The position numbers and the translations under genes were made by a program. A stretch of 64,000 nt of DNA from Plasmodiophora brassicae (lineage: Eukaryota > Endomyxa > Phytomyxea > Plasmodiophorida > Plasmodiophoridae), in contig JASFAU010000015.1 of assembly GCA_039704465.1 (NCBI GenBank), forward strand, positions 186,001 through 250,000, read 5' to 3'. The notes under the pieces were generated by a model. It was not told the origin of the DNA. It did no database searches and saw only the letters and a list, made by a program, of their open reading frames with translations. Of the stretch, positions 50,792 through 60,934 are shown one piece after another; position 1 is the first letter of the stretch; every line of letters starts with the position of its first letter.

Positions 50792-52169
50792 ATGCGAGCG
50801 TTCCGGTCCTTCGCTAGACCGTTGTCTGGCGCAGCGGCGGCTGCTACGGCACCGATCGTCGGCGATGCTCGCATGCGGATACGGGCCATGATGTTGCCGT
50901 ATGTTGGACCTTGGTAGGGGGGTTTGCCTCATGGATCGGTGAATCTGCGTTGCCCAGGCAGAAGCTCGACCTGTCGCATATTGCCAGGACGGCGTTCCCG
51001 TCCAGTCTGGTGACGATGCAGACGAACATTGCGATCGTACAGATTAACGGTGGAGATCCGAGTGTATTTTCAGTACCGCAACCCGTACGTTGGAATCTAG
51101 TGTGTCAACTGTGCGCGCTAACAAACGGCTAAGGACACGGTCCTGAATCCGCTCTTGTCGTATGCTGTCCTGTATCGATATGGCGCTGCCGTCCTGTACA
51201 ATGGTTACGTTGTTTTCAAGGCTGCTACAGTCGTCAGGTTCTGACTTGATCTCGTAGTGTCGGATGAGAAGCAGACTGCGTTCCTGGACACGGTTCGCGT
51301 TGAACCAGAGCATCCTCCAGCAACGGTTCTACATTCTGAAGGTACACGTGGCTGCACATCTCCATCCGCTCTTTGGCTCATTGGTCAATCTGCAGATTAC
51401 GCGCTGCTGCTCCAGCGGGGGTGTCCAGCTGACTTCTGCGACGTTACTTCGGATTCTATTCTGCTGGACGCGCTGACTCCAAACACGTTCAAGGTCAGAC
51501 TGCCTGGAACGTTTCCACTACCGTTGTTCTTATCGCCAGATAGGTCATCAGTCAAACGCTTGCCCAGACGGTTGCTTTGGAGCATGCCGAGGCGCGCGTG
51601 GCGACAATGCTTGAAGTGTTTCGGTCTATGAATGCGAACATCGAAAGGGTGCGGCGCACCGATCTCTGCGTCGTCTTCAAATGCTGGACACCTGACACGG
51701 GCCCAACAGAAAGGCGATTTTCACCTGGAGAATAAGGAGAACTTGTTCAAGCTGATCGCGTCAAACAATTCGATCTTGACGGACGTCGTGTCGACGCTCA
51801 AGATCCTCGACCGATCCGAGATCGCCTGGCGGTATGGTGGTCAAGCCCAAATACTATGGGTGAAGCTGCGAGAAGGTAACGCTGACCTGTGGTCATCCGG
51901 GTGGACCGTGGTGTGACCGGTTGGTAGAGTTTGAGATCAGCGAACGATTCGCCGCTGTAGATTTCAAGCTGCAGCTCGTGGAACAGAACACGAAGTTCTT
52001 CCTCGAAGTGATGCACTCCCAGAAAAGTGATTCGCTGGAATGGGCCATCATCGCTCTGCTGATTTGCGAGATCATCCTCTGTCTGTACGAAGTTCTGGAG
52101 AAGCTGTCGCTTCGGGACATCAGAATGGCGCTGACAGGAATTGCAATGGTGGACGACGATGACGATTAG
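50792..52169 (+). CDS. RMND1: RMND1/Rmd1-family (DUF155) mitochondrial inner-membrane protein
   Basis: The gene starts with a presequence-like leader (MRAFRSFARPLSGAAAAATA). Family motifs appear over several exons: 'SYAVLYRYGAAVLYNG', 'DSILLDALTPNTFKV', 'LAQTVALEHAEARVATMLEV', 'LVEFEISERFAAVDFKLQLV' and the diagnostic C-terminal 'HSQKSDSLEWAIIALLICEI' membrane helix. It ends in an acidic tail before the stop at 52169. In animals RMND1 supports mitochondrial translation, and yeast Mrx10 is associated with mitochondrial expression machinery. Not all intron borders were fixed. It converges with SEH1, with 47 bp between the ends. Confidence 0.82.
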
Positions 52170-52216
52170 GGGATCCATGCAGACTAATGTATGTATTTAT
52201 TGCCGAACCAGTCCAG

Positions 52217-53505
52217 CTAATAGTCGACAGTTTGCGAGCAGACCCACTTGCCATCCGCCGACTTATGCCAGATCTGTACGGTTCCATCTGAAGACGATGT
52301 CGCAAGTGACGTTCCCGTCAGGTTCCATGACAGTCGACAGCACTGGGTTGGGATCGTCCACGTCTGGGTCACGTGTGCTGGCGATTTCACCTCGTAGATC
52401 GTCGTGTCGGATCCGGTGAATGAAACGGCGATCAGGTCGAACGACCGCGCCAGGCTTGGCGCCCATGAGACGTCAGTGATTGCTGACGACCCTCCAGACG
52501 ATAATTCGCAAATTTGCAGCCATCGACGATGCTCACTCGAGTACTGCCATATCTGCGAATACTTCACGAAGACGTTCGTAACGTTCAACAACAAGCTTAC
52601 CTGGGCCAGGTCAAGACAACCGATAACGATTTGTGGCTGTTGGAACTGGGACGTGTTCCAGGACAAGGATGATGTCGACGATGGTCCGGAGCCTTTGCTG
52701 CTCACATTGAACTCGTCACGGATTGGCCACAACGACATCTGCATCATGTCAACCTAACAACCACCACCACAGTAAATCTAGGTTCATCGGAACGTTTCCG
52801 TCGTCGAACCGCTTCATAGATGCGACAGATGCCGTCCTCGCCTAACGTCGCCAACTGCAATCCGAGATGTCTAACAGAAACGATCCTGTTCATAATAGTC
52901 GTCCGCAATCCTCCTACATAGCATACCTAGGGCCAAACTCAAGCGCTTGCACTTCGCCATGGCTATCCACGAGACGCGCCCGTTCTATCCATTGCGATTC
53001 TTCCTCATTACCTTCCACTGATCGCAGACGATCACTACATCGCAGCAACCGCACGACCAAGCATTGTACCGATTTCTTCGTAGATCACGACGTTGTAGTC
53101 AGATGAGCATGCCGCTAGGATCTGCCCGAATTCAGGATGCGCCCAGGTGATCCTATTGAACGTATTGCGGCCCTGAACGAACTGAATCTTACAACCCAGA
53201 CATACAGAGCACGGGTTCGAGCACGAACCTCTATAGTCGACCGCACCGTCCACTGCTGACCTGGAGCAGATTTCCCCCATACCTGTCGCTCTGTGAATAA
53301 TGACGTCCGTTTGGACAACGCCAGAAATGAGGACCTTGATCAGGTGGTCGGCACTGCACGTGGCGATCCGCTGCCCATAGAAGTCGTACGCGAGGTCGGA
53401 CAGATGCGCCGCGTGCCGCGACGAGAACTGTGCCGAGGTATCCTAGCAGACGGTCGTCACCAGTCGAACACACACACACGTCCATACCGCGGGGTAGCCC
53501 ACCAT
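52217..53505 (-). CDS. SEH1: SEH1-type WD40 nucleoporin / GATOR2 subunit
   Basis: The first exon starts at 53505 (MVGYPA) and splices in phase into 'HAAHLSDLAYDFYGQRIATC', then a WD40 series: 'ADHLIKV', 'ITWAHPEFGQILAACSSDYN', 'ITDVSWAPSLARSFDLIAVS' and 'LSWNLTGTSLATSSSDGTVQ'. The pattern of repeats and the closing 'QIWHKSADGKWVC' fit SEH1 better than SEC13. SEH1 is shared by the nuclear pore Y-complex and the GATOR2/SEA complex that controls TORC1. At least three introns interrupt the gene. Raptor, another TORC1-pathway gene, lies 7 kb away, probably by chance. Confidence 0.82.
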
Positions 53506-53728
53506 GATATATATCGCAACAGCTCGCGGCGTCAGCGCCGCACGCCACGCTGTACCGCGGACGTCTGCTCGCGGTCACGGCGATCCCGCCGCAGCTCACA
53601 TCCTATCCGTGCTGTGCATATGCCAACAACGACTATAGTAAAAGCGGCTAGGAACATTGTCGACCAGTGCCGAGGTGCAGTGGCGACGTTACGTTGCGGC
53701 ACAGCGATGCAGCTGCGCCAAACGCCAA

Positions 53729-54912
53729 ATGCCGTTGGTGGGTCGGGTTTGGCGATTGGTGCCCGGGGTGGCCGTGTCGGCCGGGTTGGGCCAGGCGTGC
53801 GTCCTGCTGGCCGGGGGGATCACGCCGGTGCCGCTGGCGATCGCGTCCGGGTTCGCGGCGCGCCAGACCGGGTTGCTGGCCGGGTGGGGCATCCGATCCG
53901 GCGTGACGTTCTCGTCGTCGCACCTGTTGCGACTGGGGACGGTGTGCCTGGGGGCGAATCTATCCGCTGGTGAGCTGTTAGGCGATCTGACAATCCAGAG
54001 CGTCGTTTCAGGTGTCGCCTTCCCCGCTCTCTTCTATTGCGGTGCTATGAAGTTCCATCGCATGGTACCGAAAGCGTTCCCGCTGACAACCAGCATTGGT
54101 ACATCGATGGCTGTTATCACCGCATCTGCTGCCCTCGTACCTGCAATGACATCGCCCTCTTTCGACATTTCGCATTTCGACCTGCCAGCCATCATCGTAA
54201 GCGCTATCCTCGCAGTACTTATCTACCCACAGATTTCGCAATCCGTCTTCAAGAGAAGGTGAGCAGCACATGTCAAACGTTCTAGCATTACCAGTGTATT
54301 CATGTTTGTTCTTTGTAGTACTGAACTGTCCGGAATGTTCTTGGGCACTTCAATCCATGACACATCGCAAATGTTCCAGTCGTCCGTTGACAGGCGGTGT
54401 AACAAGTCTGATAACGTTGCTGTTCACTCAAAATCGTCCTCGAAGTGACCTACGTATCGGTTGTGTGCTGGGCGTTGTGATAATGATGTCAGTAGGTTTT
54501 CTTTACTCGCGGGCATTATTCCTGGGATCGCTGTCGCTGGTGTTCGCGCCCAAGCTACTTCTCGGAAGGCGGTTTCGATGGTGGTCGCAGGATTCATAGG
54601 CATGGTTGGGCTTCGTAGCGTAGGAGACGCATGGCTGCCAGAGGACAACCCGTATTGGAATCGGGTCGTCTCATTCGTCACCAAAGACGCGTCCCAGGTC
54701 AGTCATCTGTTACTGCAACATGCGTCCGACCCTTGCTAACGCATGTCAAGACGTTGCTTGCGACAGCGTCAGCGGCGGTTGGCCTAAGCATTAGCGGTAC
54801 GATTGCCAGACAGCTGGTGGTCGTACTTGGCCGTGCGATGTTGGTTGGCCTCGCTGGCCTCTCAGGCGCTGTTGCTGTCCAACGAACACGAACTCGAGTT
54901 CGAGACGAATGA
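53729..54912 (+). CDS. UPF0324/YeiH-type multi-spanning membrane protein
   Basis: The first exon encodes repeated membrane segments: 'GVAVSAGLGQACVLLAGGIT', 'HLLRLGTVCLGANLSAGELL', 'FPLTTSIGTSMAVITASAAL' and 'LPAIIVSAILAVLIYPQI'. Later exons continue with 'GMFLGTSIHDTSQ' and further helices ('MVVAGFIGMVGLRSVGDAWL', 'RQLVVVLGRAMLVGLAGLSG'), stopping at 54912. The spacing and the 'GTSIHDT' signature match the conserved bacterial family PF03601 (UPF0324, YeiH), sometimes called putative sulfate exporters. The start at 53729 is the first good Met, but a 5' exon may be missing. A bacterial origin with later intron gain is possible. Confidence 0.68.
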
Positions 54913-55199
54913 CTGCCGTGCATATTCCAAACCCACCGTTACTGTGGCGTCGAAGTGCTGAACCCATCGATCGGAAATGCGTTGGCAGGGATCGATCGTG
55001 GCCGGGCGTGGTAACCCCACGTCCCGTAACAGTATCTTCCAAGATACAGACCGTGGTACAAGCCCCGGTTCGGTTCGTAACGTGAGAGGGGCTGCGGCGT
55101 CAGGGGAAATCGCCCCCTAGAGACAGGCCTGCGTGGAACTGGAGGCGGGGCGAGTCTCGCCCGCGTCCCGTAACACAACACTGTCATTTGACAAACGCA

Positions 55200-56320
55200 A
55201 TGGCGCGTCTCGCGATCGTGGTTATCGTCTCGCTGCTCGCGCTGGCCGAAGGCGGCAAAGGGTTCTGCTCGCCGCTCAGCTTGATCCAGAACTTGCTTCA
55301 CGGACATCATGTGCCGAAGTACCCGGTCCCGACGCCGGTCCCGTCGTTCGTCTTCAGCCCGTACAAGGACGTGACCCTGTGGTTCAACTGGACGTCGAAC
55401 GTCATAGGCACAAACGTCACGGGAACGTATATGCCCATGCTGGACGCGTTGAAGGCCAGCGGGGTCGACACCGTCACGTGGGCGTTCGCCACTGGGACAT
55501 GCGCATCGGAGACCTGGGCCGCCATCAAAGCATCCGACATGATCAACGCCAACATCGCCGCCTGGGCACGCGCAGGAGTCAAGTACATAATCTCTACGGG
55601 CGGCGCCGCTGGAGCGTTCCGTTGCGCGAATGCGACTGACTTCCTGGCCTTCATCAACCGTTACAAGACGCCAAGCCTGATCGGTACGTCGTCGTCCATG
55701 ATGTTCGTATAACCTCGCTGACCTGTGTTACAGGAATCGACCTTGATATCGAAGGCACGGCGACACAGGGCGATATCGACCATATGGTGCAGGTCGTGAA
55801 GGCGGCGCAGAGGACGTACCCGACGATGCGGTTCAGTTTCACAGTGCCAACTCTGGGTGGTACCGTCGTGTCGGGCGGGACGCTGGGCACGATCGGTAAC
55901 ATGCTGATGGGTTCCCTGGAGAAGTTCGCGCTGACCAAGTTCTTCGTCAATCTGATGACGATGAACTACGGCGACGCCGCTCCAGGCAACTGCGTCCTTG
56001 GCATCGATGGACGCTGTGAGATGGGACTGTCCGCGATCCAGGCCGCTCGCAACCTGCACGACACGAACGGGATCCCGTACTCGCAGATCGAGATCACGCC
56101 CATGATCGGTGGGAACGATTCGCCGAATCAGATGTTCACGCTGGAAGACGCAAAGAATTTGGCGACGTTCGCTAAGCTGAACGGCCTTGGTGGCATCCAC
56201 TTCTGGTCGTTCGACCGCGATAACGACTGTCCTCCGGGTCCTGCTTCGCCGCTTTGCAACACGTACGGGAATGCGGGTACCCTGGGATTCACTAAGGCCT
56301 TCACTTCCGCGTTCGCCTAA
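55200..56320 (+). CDS. Secreted GH18 chitinase
   Basis: Two exons joined across an intron at 55684-55733 give about 356 residues. A signal peptide (MARLAIVVIVSLLALAEGG) precedes a TIM-barrel of glycoside hydrolase 18. The SxGG-type strand reads 'YIISTGGAAGAF', and the catalytic DxDxE motif is GIDLDIEG, formed across the intron. Later strands are 'FFVNLMTMNYGD', 'ITPMIGGND' and 'GGIHFWSFDRD'. The enzyme is expected to hydrolyse chitin outside the cell. The fold is closest to bacterial-type, insertion-free chitinases. It could remodel the organism's own chitin wall or mask or remove chitin fragments; the sequence cannot tell which. Confidence 0.88.
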
Positions 56321-56394
56321 CCCATAATCGATTTGCCCAGTAAACAGGCTCAGTGTATAACGATTGCTCCAATACGCGAACGGGCAGTGCAACG

Positions 56395-57018
56395 TCACGC
56401 CTGTTGGGCCGAGCGTCGACGACGTTTCGCGTGCGGTCTGTCGACACAGGAATCGCCGTTGTTCGTTGCGACACATCGCTGACAGGGACGCTGCTGATCG
56501 CAGCCGAGCTTGTGCTGCGAGCAGCGGACGCAGGCCACCTTTGTGTTGTACCGCGAGTTCGTTGGAGCCCGGTTCTTCCTCACAGGCGCAGAGACGCGGT
56601 GATCGTAGCCCACACTGCGCTTCGCGGGCAACATAGCGAACATGTTGCTGGTTGTCGACGCCTCCTGGAAGAAAGCATGCCGGTGGTCGTTGGCGACGAA
56701 CCCGCTGCTGGGTGCCAGGCTGCAGTTGAACTGATTCGGCTGGAAGTCGGCGTTGAGCATGTCGTACGCCCGGAAGACGTCGTCCTGTGCATCGTTCATG
56801 ATGGACAATGACGACACTGAGGAGAACGACGAGACAGGGCGTAAGTCGTCGAACGAGTCCCAGGCGACGTCGTCATCCGCGATCCCGTCGCAAATGTCGC
56901 CGAGGAACGAGGTCGACGCCGTCGTGTCATCAGCGCGAGGTTTGCCGTCGAGAAACTCGCCGGTCGATGCTGTCCAGTGATCGGTCGGCGAACCGGTTAC
57001 CGCTGGATCGGCCCCCAT
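56395..57018 (-). CDS. Zn(II)2Cys6 protein with C-terminal zinc cluster
   Basis: The 207-residue single-exon product starts at 57018. A complete binuclear zinc cluster lies close to the C-terminus, with spacing CX2CX6CX5CX2CX8C (VACVRCSQHKLGC, then RPCQRC), followed by the basic run HAKRRRR. The N-terminal two thirds are acidic and Ser/Phe-rich ('WDSFDDLRPVSSFSSVSSL'), suggesting an activation region. Such clusters bind DNA in GAL4-type factors of fungi and also occur in several protist groups. The cluster is usually N-terminal in fungal proteins, so the position is unusual. The gene is divergent from RPB5, 515 bp away. Confidence 0.85.
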   Translation of the reverse strand: MGADPAVTGSPTDHWTASTGEFLDGKPRADDTTASTSFLGDICDGIADDDVAWDSFDDLRPVSSFSSVSSLSIMNDAQDDVFRAYDMLNADFQPNQFNCSLAPSSGFVANDHRHAFFQEASTTSNMFAMLPAKRSVGYDHRVSAPVRKNRAPTNSRYNTKVACVRCSQHKLGCDQQRPCQRCVATNNGDSCVDRPHAKRRRRSAQQA

Positions 57019-57532
57019 ACCGGCCTCACTGTCCGAAGCTTCGAATCCCCAGTGGCACCCCGTTGGACTTCCCTGCGTTCATGAAATTCAACGGACTTTT
57101 CTCCTGCAGCAATTCTCGTGGCCAGGAGCGACGCTTCAGGGACGGCGTCCGGACGCGATATCTGACCCCGCAATTTCCTGGAGCAATACGTGCCAGGAAC
57201 GCGGAAAGCATGGAAGAGTCAGCACTGGACCAAGAGGGACGTCGTGGACTGCAGGGCAGCGTGAGACAAGGTTGAGGGCGAACGAACGCGATGCCGAATG
57301 CAGAGCGCTGCCGGCGTCCTTGTGCCAGCCCTGCATTCCAAGTATCGCGTTCGGGTGACAGGTCATCACAGCACGGGCCGCTGTCGCGGTGGATGTACGA
57401 TGATCGGCCGGCAGCAATGCTTTAAGCCGACGTTTAGCTGGGACAGCGGGTTCCAAGTTCGGACTTTTCAGACTGCGCCACGGAGTCCGTCTCGGGGTTT
57501 CGTTGATCAGACTACCGGTACTCGGCTCGACG
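57019..57532. other. Divergent promoter region between the Zn2Cys6 gene and RPB5
   Basis: About 515 bp separate two divergent start codons. Short frames on both strands lack recognisable motifs. A possible 5' UTR exon of either gene was not identified. The region probably holds both promoters. Confidence 0.4.
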
Positions 57533-58153
57533 ATGGAAGGCGTCTCGGAGACGGTGTCTCGCCTATGGCGCGTGCGTCGGACCGTCGCACAGATGCTGTC
57601 CGACAGGAACTATCTGGTCGGGACTGATGACACGCAGATGACCTTGGATCAGTTCAAGTCGCGTTTCAGCGATACGCCTGAGCGCAACAAGCTTACCATG
57701 CTGTGTCAGAAACGGGATGACCCGACCGACCAGATTTTCGTGTTCTTTGCCGATGAGGCGAAGGTCGGTGTGAAGACCATTCGAGGATACGCTGAGACCA
57801 TGGAGCAGGAGAAGATTTTCCGTGCGATTGTCATCGTCGAGGCCGGCATTACGCCGTTCGCGAAGCAGGTTTTGGTTAACCTTGCACCGCGTCTGCGAAT
57901 GGAGCAGTTCCACGAGAGTGAACTCCTGGTGAACATCACGCAGCACGTCCTCGTACCGAAGCACATCTTGTTGATGCCTGAGGAGAAGAAAACGCTGCTT
58001 GCCAAGTACAAGCTCAAGGAGACACAGCTGCCCCGTATCCAGACCAGCGACCCGATCGCGCGATATTACGGTCTGGTGCCTGGCGAGGTCGTCAAAATCA
58101 TCCGCCCGAGTGAAACGGCAGGTCGTTATGTCACGTATCGGCTAGTCGTATAA
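57533..58153 (+). CDS. RPB5: RNA polymerase subunit RPB5/RPABC1
   Basis: A single exon from ATG 57533 encodes 206 residues, the normal length for this subunit shared by RNA polymerases I, II and III. The N-terminal jaw domain ('LWRVRRTVAQMLSDRNYLVG') and the highly conserved assembly domain are clear: 'VPKHILLMPEEKKTLLAKYK', 'QLPRIQTSDPIARYYG' and 'EVVKIIRPSETAGRYVTYR'. Upstream in-frame Met codons are less likely starts. Confidence 0.95.
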   Translation: MEGVSETVSRLWRVRRTVAQMLSDRNYLVGTDDTQMTLDQFKSRFSDTPERNKLTMLCQKRDDPTDQIFVFFADEAKVGVKTIRGYAETMEQEKIFRAIVIVEAGITPFAKQVLVNLAPRLRMEQFHESELLVNITQHVLVPKHILLMPEEKKTLLAKYKLKETQLPRIQTSDPIARYYGLVPGEVVKIIRPSETAGRYVTYRLVV

Positions 58154-58223
58154 TATACTGTACGAGCATATCGGCAATTGCTATGGGCGACGTGATTCTG
58201 TTTGCTGCGTCCCACGTACTTGT

Positions 58224-58770
58224 CTACTCCAAGAACATTATGCTGTCCAGAACGGGAGTCAATTCGCCGACGATGGGCACGAAACATTGATGAGCGCCTT
58301 GCCAGCCGTCCACTTCAATGTCAGGCTGAAGCAGCAGGTTTGGGCGAAGCGGGCATCTTTCCAGATGTGTCGCCAGTTGTCACTTGAGGGAAGGCACCGG
58401 GCACCCATTCGGGCATTGTGAAGGCGCGTACGTACGGTGCTTCGCGTGTGCCGAGAGTTCACTCAGTGTTCCGGTCCAAGTGCACGGCGATGTACCATTG
58501 GGCGCACATCGAACACGAACGAATGCGATAAGGTCCCGATAATGTTCGTTTCGGCGCAAGATCGTTCGGGTTCAGCGGCCGGCGATCCATCGGACACGTC
58601 GTATGGTTCCTTAACCAACGCCGGATGCATCTCGGGCAGAACCGGTGCCCGTGACGGCAGGACTCGATCATATCCTGCGTCATAACTTCGTAGCAGATCG
58701 GGCATGTGATTGCATCGACAATGTCTGACGGCACTGCAGGCAACTTAGGCAGCGACCATGAGGTACCCAT
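58224..58770 (-). CDS. RING/U-box-like E3 ubiquitin ligase, small
   Basis: From ATG 58770 the protein shows 'AITCPICYEVMTQDMIESC', then 'RHGHRFCPRCIRRWL' and 'TTCPMDRRPLNPNDL', a complete cysteine/histidine RING pattern with Asp at the last ligand position. Downstream frames on the same strand that could be later exons end near 58224 with 'PDIEVDGWQGAHQCFVPIVG'. The splice path between was not fixed, and an extra 5' exon could lie near 58889. It probably transfers ubiquitin with an E2 partner; the substrate is unknown. Confidence 0.65.
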
Positions 58771-59058
58771 TGAAACGTCCGATAGGTACCTAACCGGGAT
58801 CGATTCGGCCGATCGCCATATGGGGTAGCCCCTCCGTTGAACTTGAAGACCCGGACATCTCCTAAAGCGAACAAATATTGCCTGAACATGGCGGATATTA
58901 CACAGGATCCTCCACGGCTCTCTTTGAAACCGTGGTCATCGTGGCCAAAGTGACACCGATGTTACCTTGGTAGGTACTCGCGTAAGTCCAATACGAGATC
59001 ACGACTCATGTTCACGGGCGCAGTCCGTAGCGGAAAACTCCGTGGGCGGTGTGCAGTC

Positions 59059-60649
59059 ATGACTGGAGCTGCACCCGTGCAGGGCCCTGTGCCCTTATCC
59101 AGGGACGGTTGCGACGTCATCGAGCAACGAATTGGCGTTAGTCGGGCGGGGCCAAGCGACCCAAACGAGTTCCGCGCGTTCTTCGAACTTGATGCGGTAT
59201 CGCAGTTCATTCGCGATGTTCGTATGCGCATTCATCTGCGATAATTCAACAGCTGACCTTTGTCTCAGAATGGGTGCAGGCGAGTTGCGTTGCAGTTCCC
59301 GGATAGTCTTCTCTGGGCGGCTTCTCGTGTGTCATCGGTGCTGTCGTCGATTCCTGACCACGAGTGCCAGGTGTTCACTCTTGCGGATTCGTCGTTCGCT
59401 CCCTGTTGCGTTGACGAAATCGCTGCCGCACACGCCAGCGCAGACGGCGTTGTTCACTTTGGTGCACACGCATGCCTGTCTCGTCTGCAGAACGCAGCTC
59501 TTCCAGTCCTCCACGTGTTTGGCAAGCGTTGCCTGGATGTTGAAGCCTTCGTGCGGTGTATCGAGACTTGCAGCACCACTCGAGCGTACAAGAACGTCCT
59601 GATCATTGCTGACATGGATTATATGGCGAACTTATCGTCATCTGAATTGCCCTACCCTGTTGCTCGGGTGGCTTCTGGTCGCCGGCGATGCGCAGGGTTC
59701 GATTTCGTTGGCGACCCTGATGCCTTCATACATGTCGGCAAAGACGACGCCATCAGATCGTGTTTCGCTCTCCAGTTCAACGATGCCGCTGTGTGTTCTC
59801 GTTTGTACCAATGGCTGGTCTGGATCTGACCTTATCGTAGATGCTGTCGTATGACCCTGAGACTGTGACCCTCTCCGAGATGAGCCCAACGCGACGCAAG
59901 GCGCTTCTGAGGCGTAGACGTTATTTAATCGATAAGACGAAGGACGCGAGAACAATTGGGATTGTCGTCGGGACTCTGTCAGTTGGTATGTGGAGTCGTG
60001 CTCGTTTGGTCCTTGTGGATAGTTGTTTATTATGACACTTCTACAACGTCGCAGGTGGCTACCTCGACGTGCTGAGGCATCTCAAGTGCATTATCAAGGA
60101 TAGCGGCCGTCGCTCGTACACGTTCGCCGTTGGCAAGCCTAATGTACCTAAACTGGCGAACTTCCCGGATATCGATATCTTCGTGCATGTTGCATGCCCG
60201 CTGTCCTCGATCATCGACAGCACCGACTACTACCGGGACGTTGTTACTGCTGTCGAAGCCGACATTGCACTGAATCCGTTCGTCTATATAGAGCGTTTGT
60301 CAGTCGGCGGGCGTCCACTAATTCGGTCCCTTGCAGGAAGAGGCCGTTAGACGTGCCGTACACAACCGACTTTAGCTCCATCTTCCAATACGAGACCGTC
60401 GACAATGTCGCCAGCGGTGACCAGGGCCCGCGATTTTCCCTGATAACCGGCAAGCTCATATCCGACGAATCGTGCTGCAACGGGAACACCTGCCAGGACC
60501 TGTCCGTGCCACAAGGGTCGCGCCCGATCACCCTCCCTGCCCAGCGGACCTTCCGGGGCCTCGACCCCCGCATTGGCCAGACGCCCGTCACCGGCATCGA
60601 ACCTGGCCTTTCGGGTCTCGCCTCGGAATACGATCGTTTATCCGTATGA
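59059..60649 (+). CDS. DPH2: Diphthamide biosynthesis protein DPH2
   Basis: The first exon (from ATG 59059, or 59008 in the same frame) carries '[13 protein letters not shown]'. Later exons give '[20 protein letters not shown]', '[20 protein letters not shown]', '[12 protein letters not shown]' and 'LPVLHVFGK', then '[13 protein letters not shown]', '[20 protein letters not shown]' and 'CPLSSI', and the closing '[20 protein letters not shown]'. DPH2 pairs with DPH1 in the radical-SAM-like iron-sulphur enzyme that adds the 3-amino-3-carboxypropyl group to a His of elongation factor 2. At least four introns interrupt the gene. Raptor follows about 285 bp downstream. Confidence 0.9.
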
Positions 60650-60934
60650 AACGTGTTGTACACGTTCCACAGCGTGTGTGTGTGATGCCTCAGAGTTCGT
60701 CATTCGCAAAACTGGCACGGACCCCTCGTCGTCGCCCTCGCTACATGGGGGGTTACTGTTTTGTAGTACAGTAGCAGGAAGCGCGGGGTGTAGGTACGCG
60801 TGTTACACGGCTGCTGTACGTTCATTGGGCGTCGATGCAGCTCGTCGTGCGTTTGCGGTCAGCGGCGGTGTTCGGGTTATGGCGGGTCAGAGTGCGATCA
60901 CGGAGAAGGGCGGGCGCTGCGCTGGGGGTCCGAT

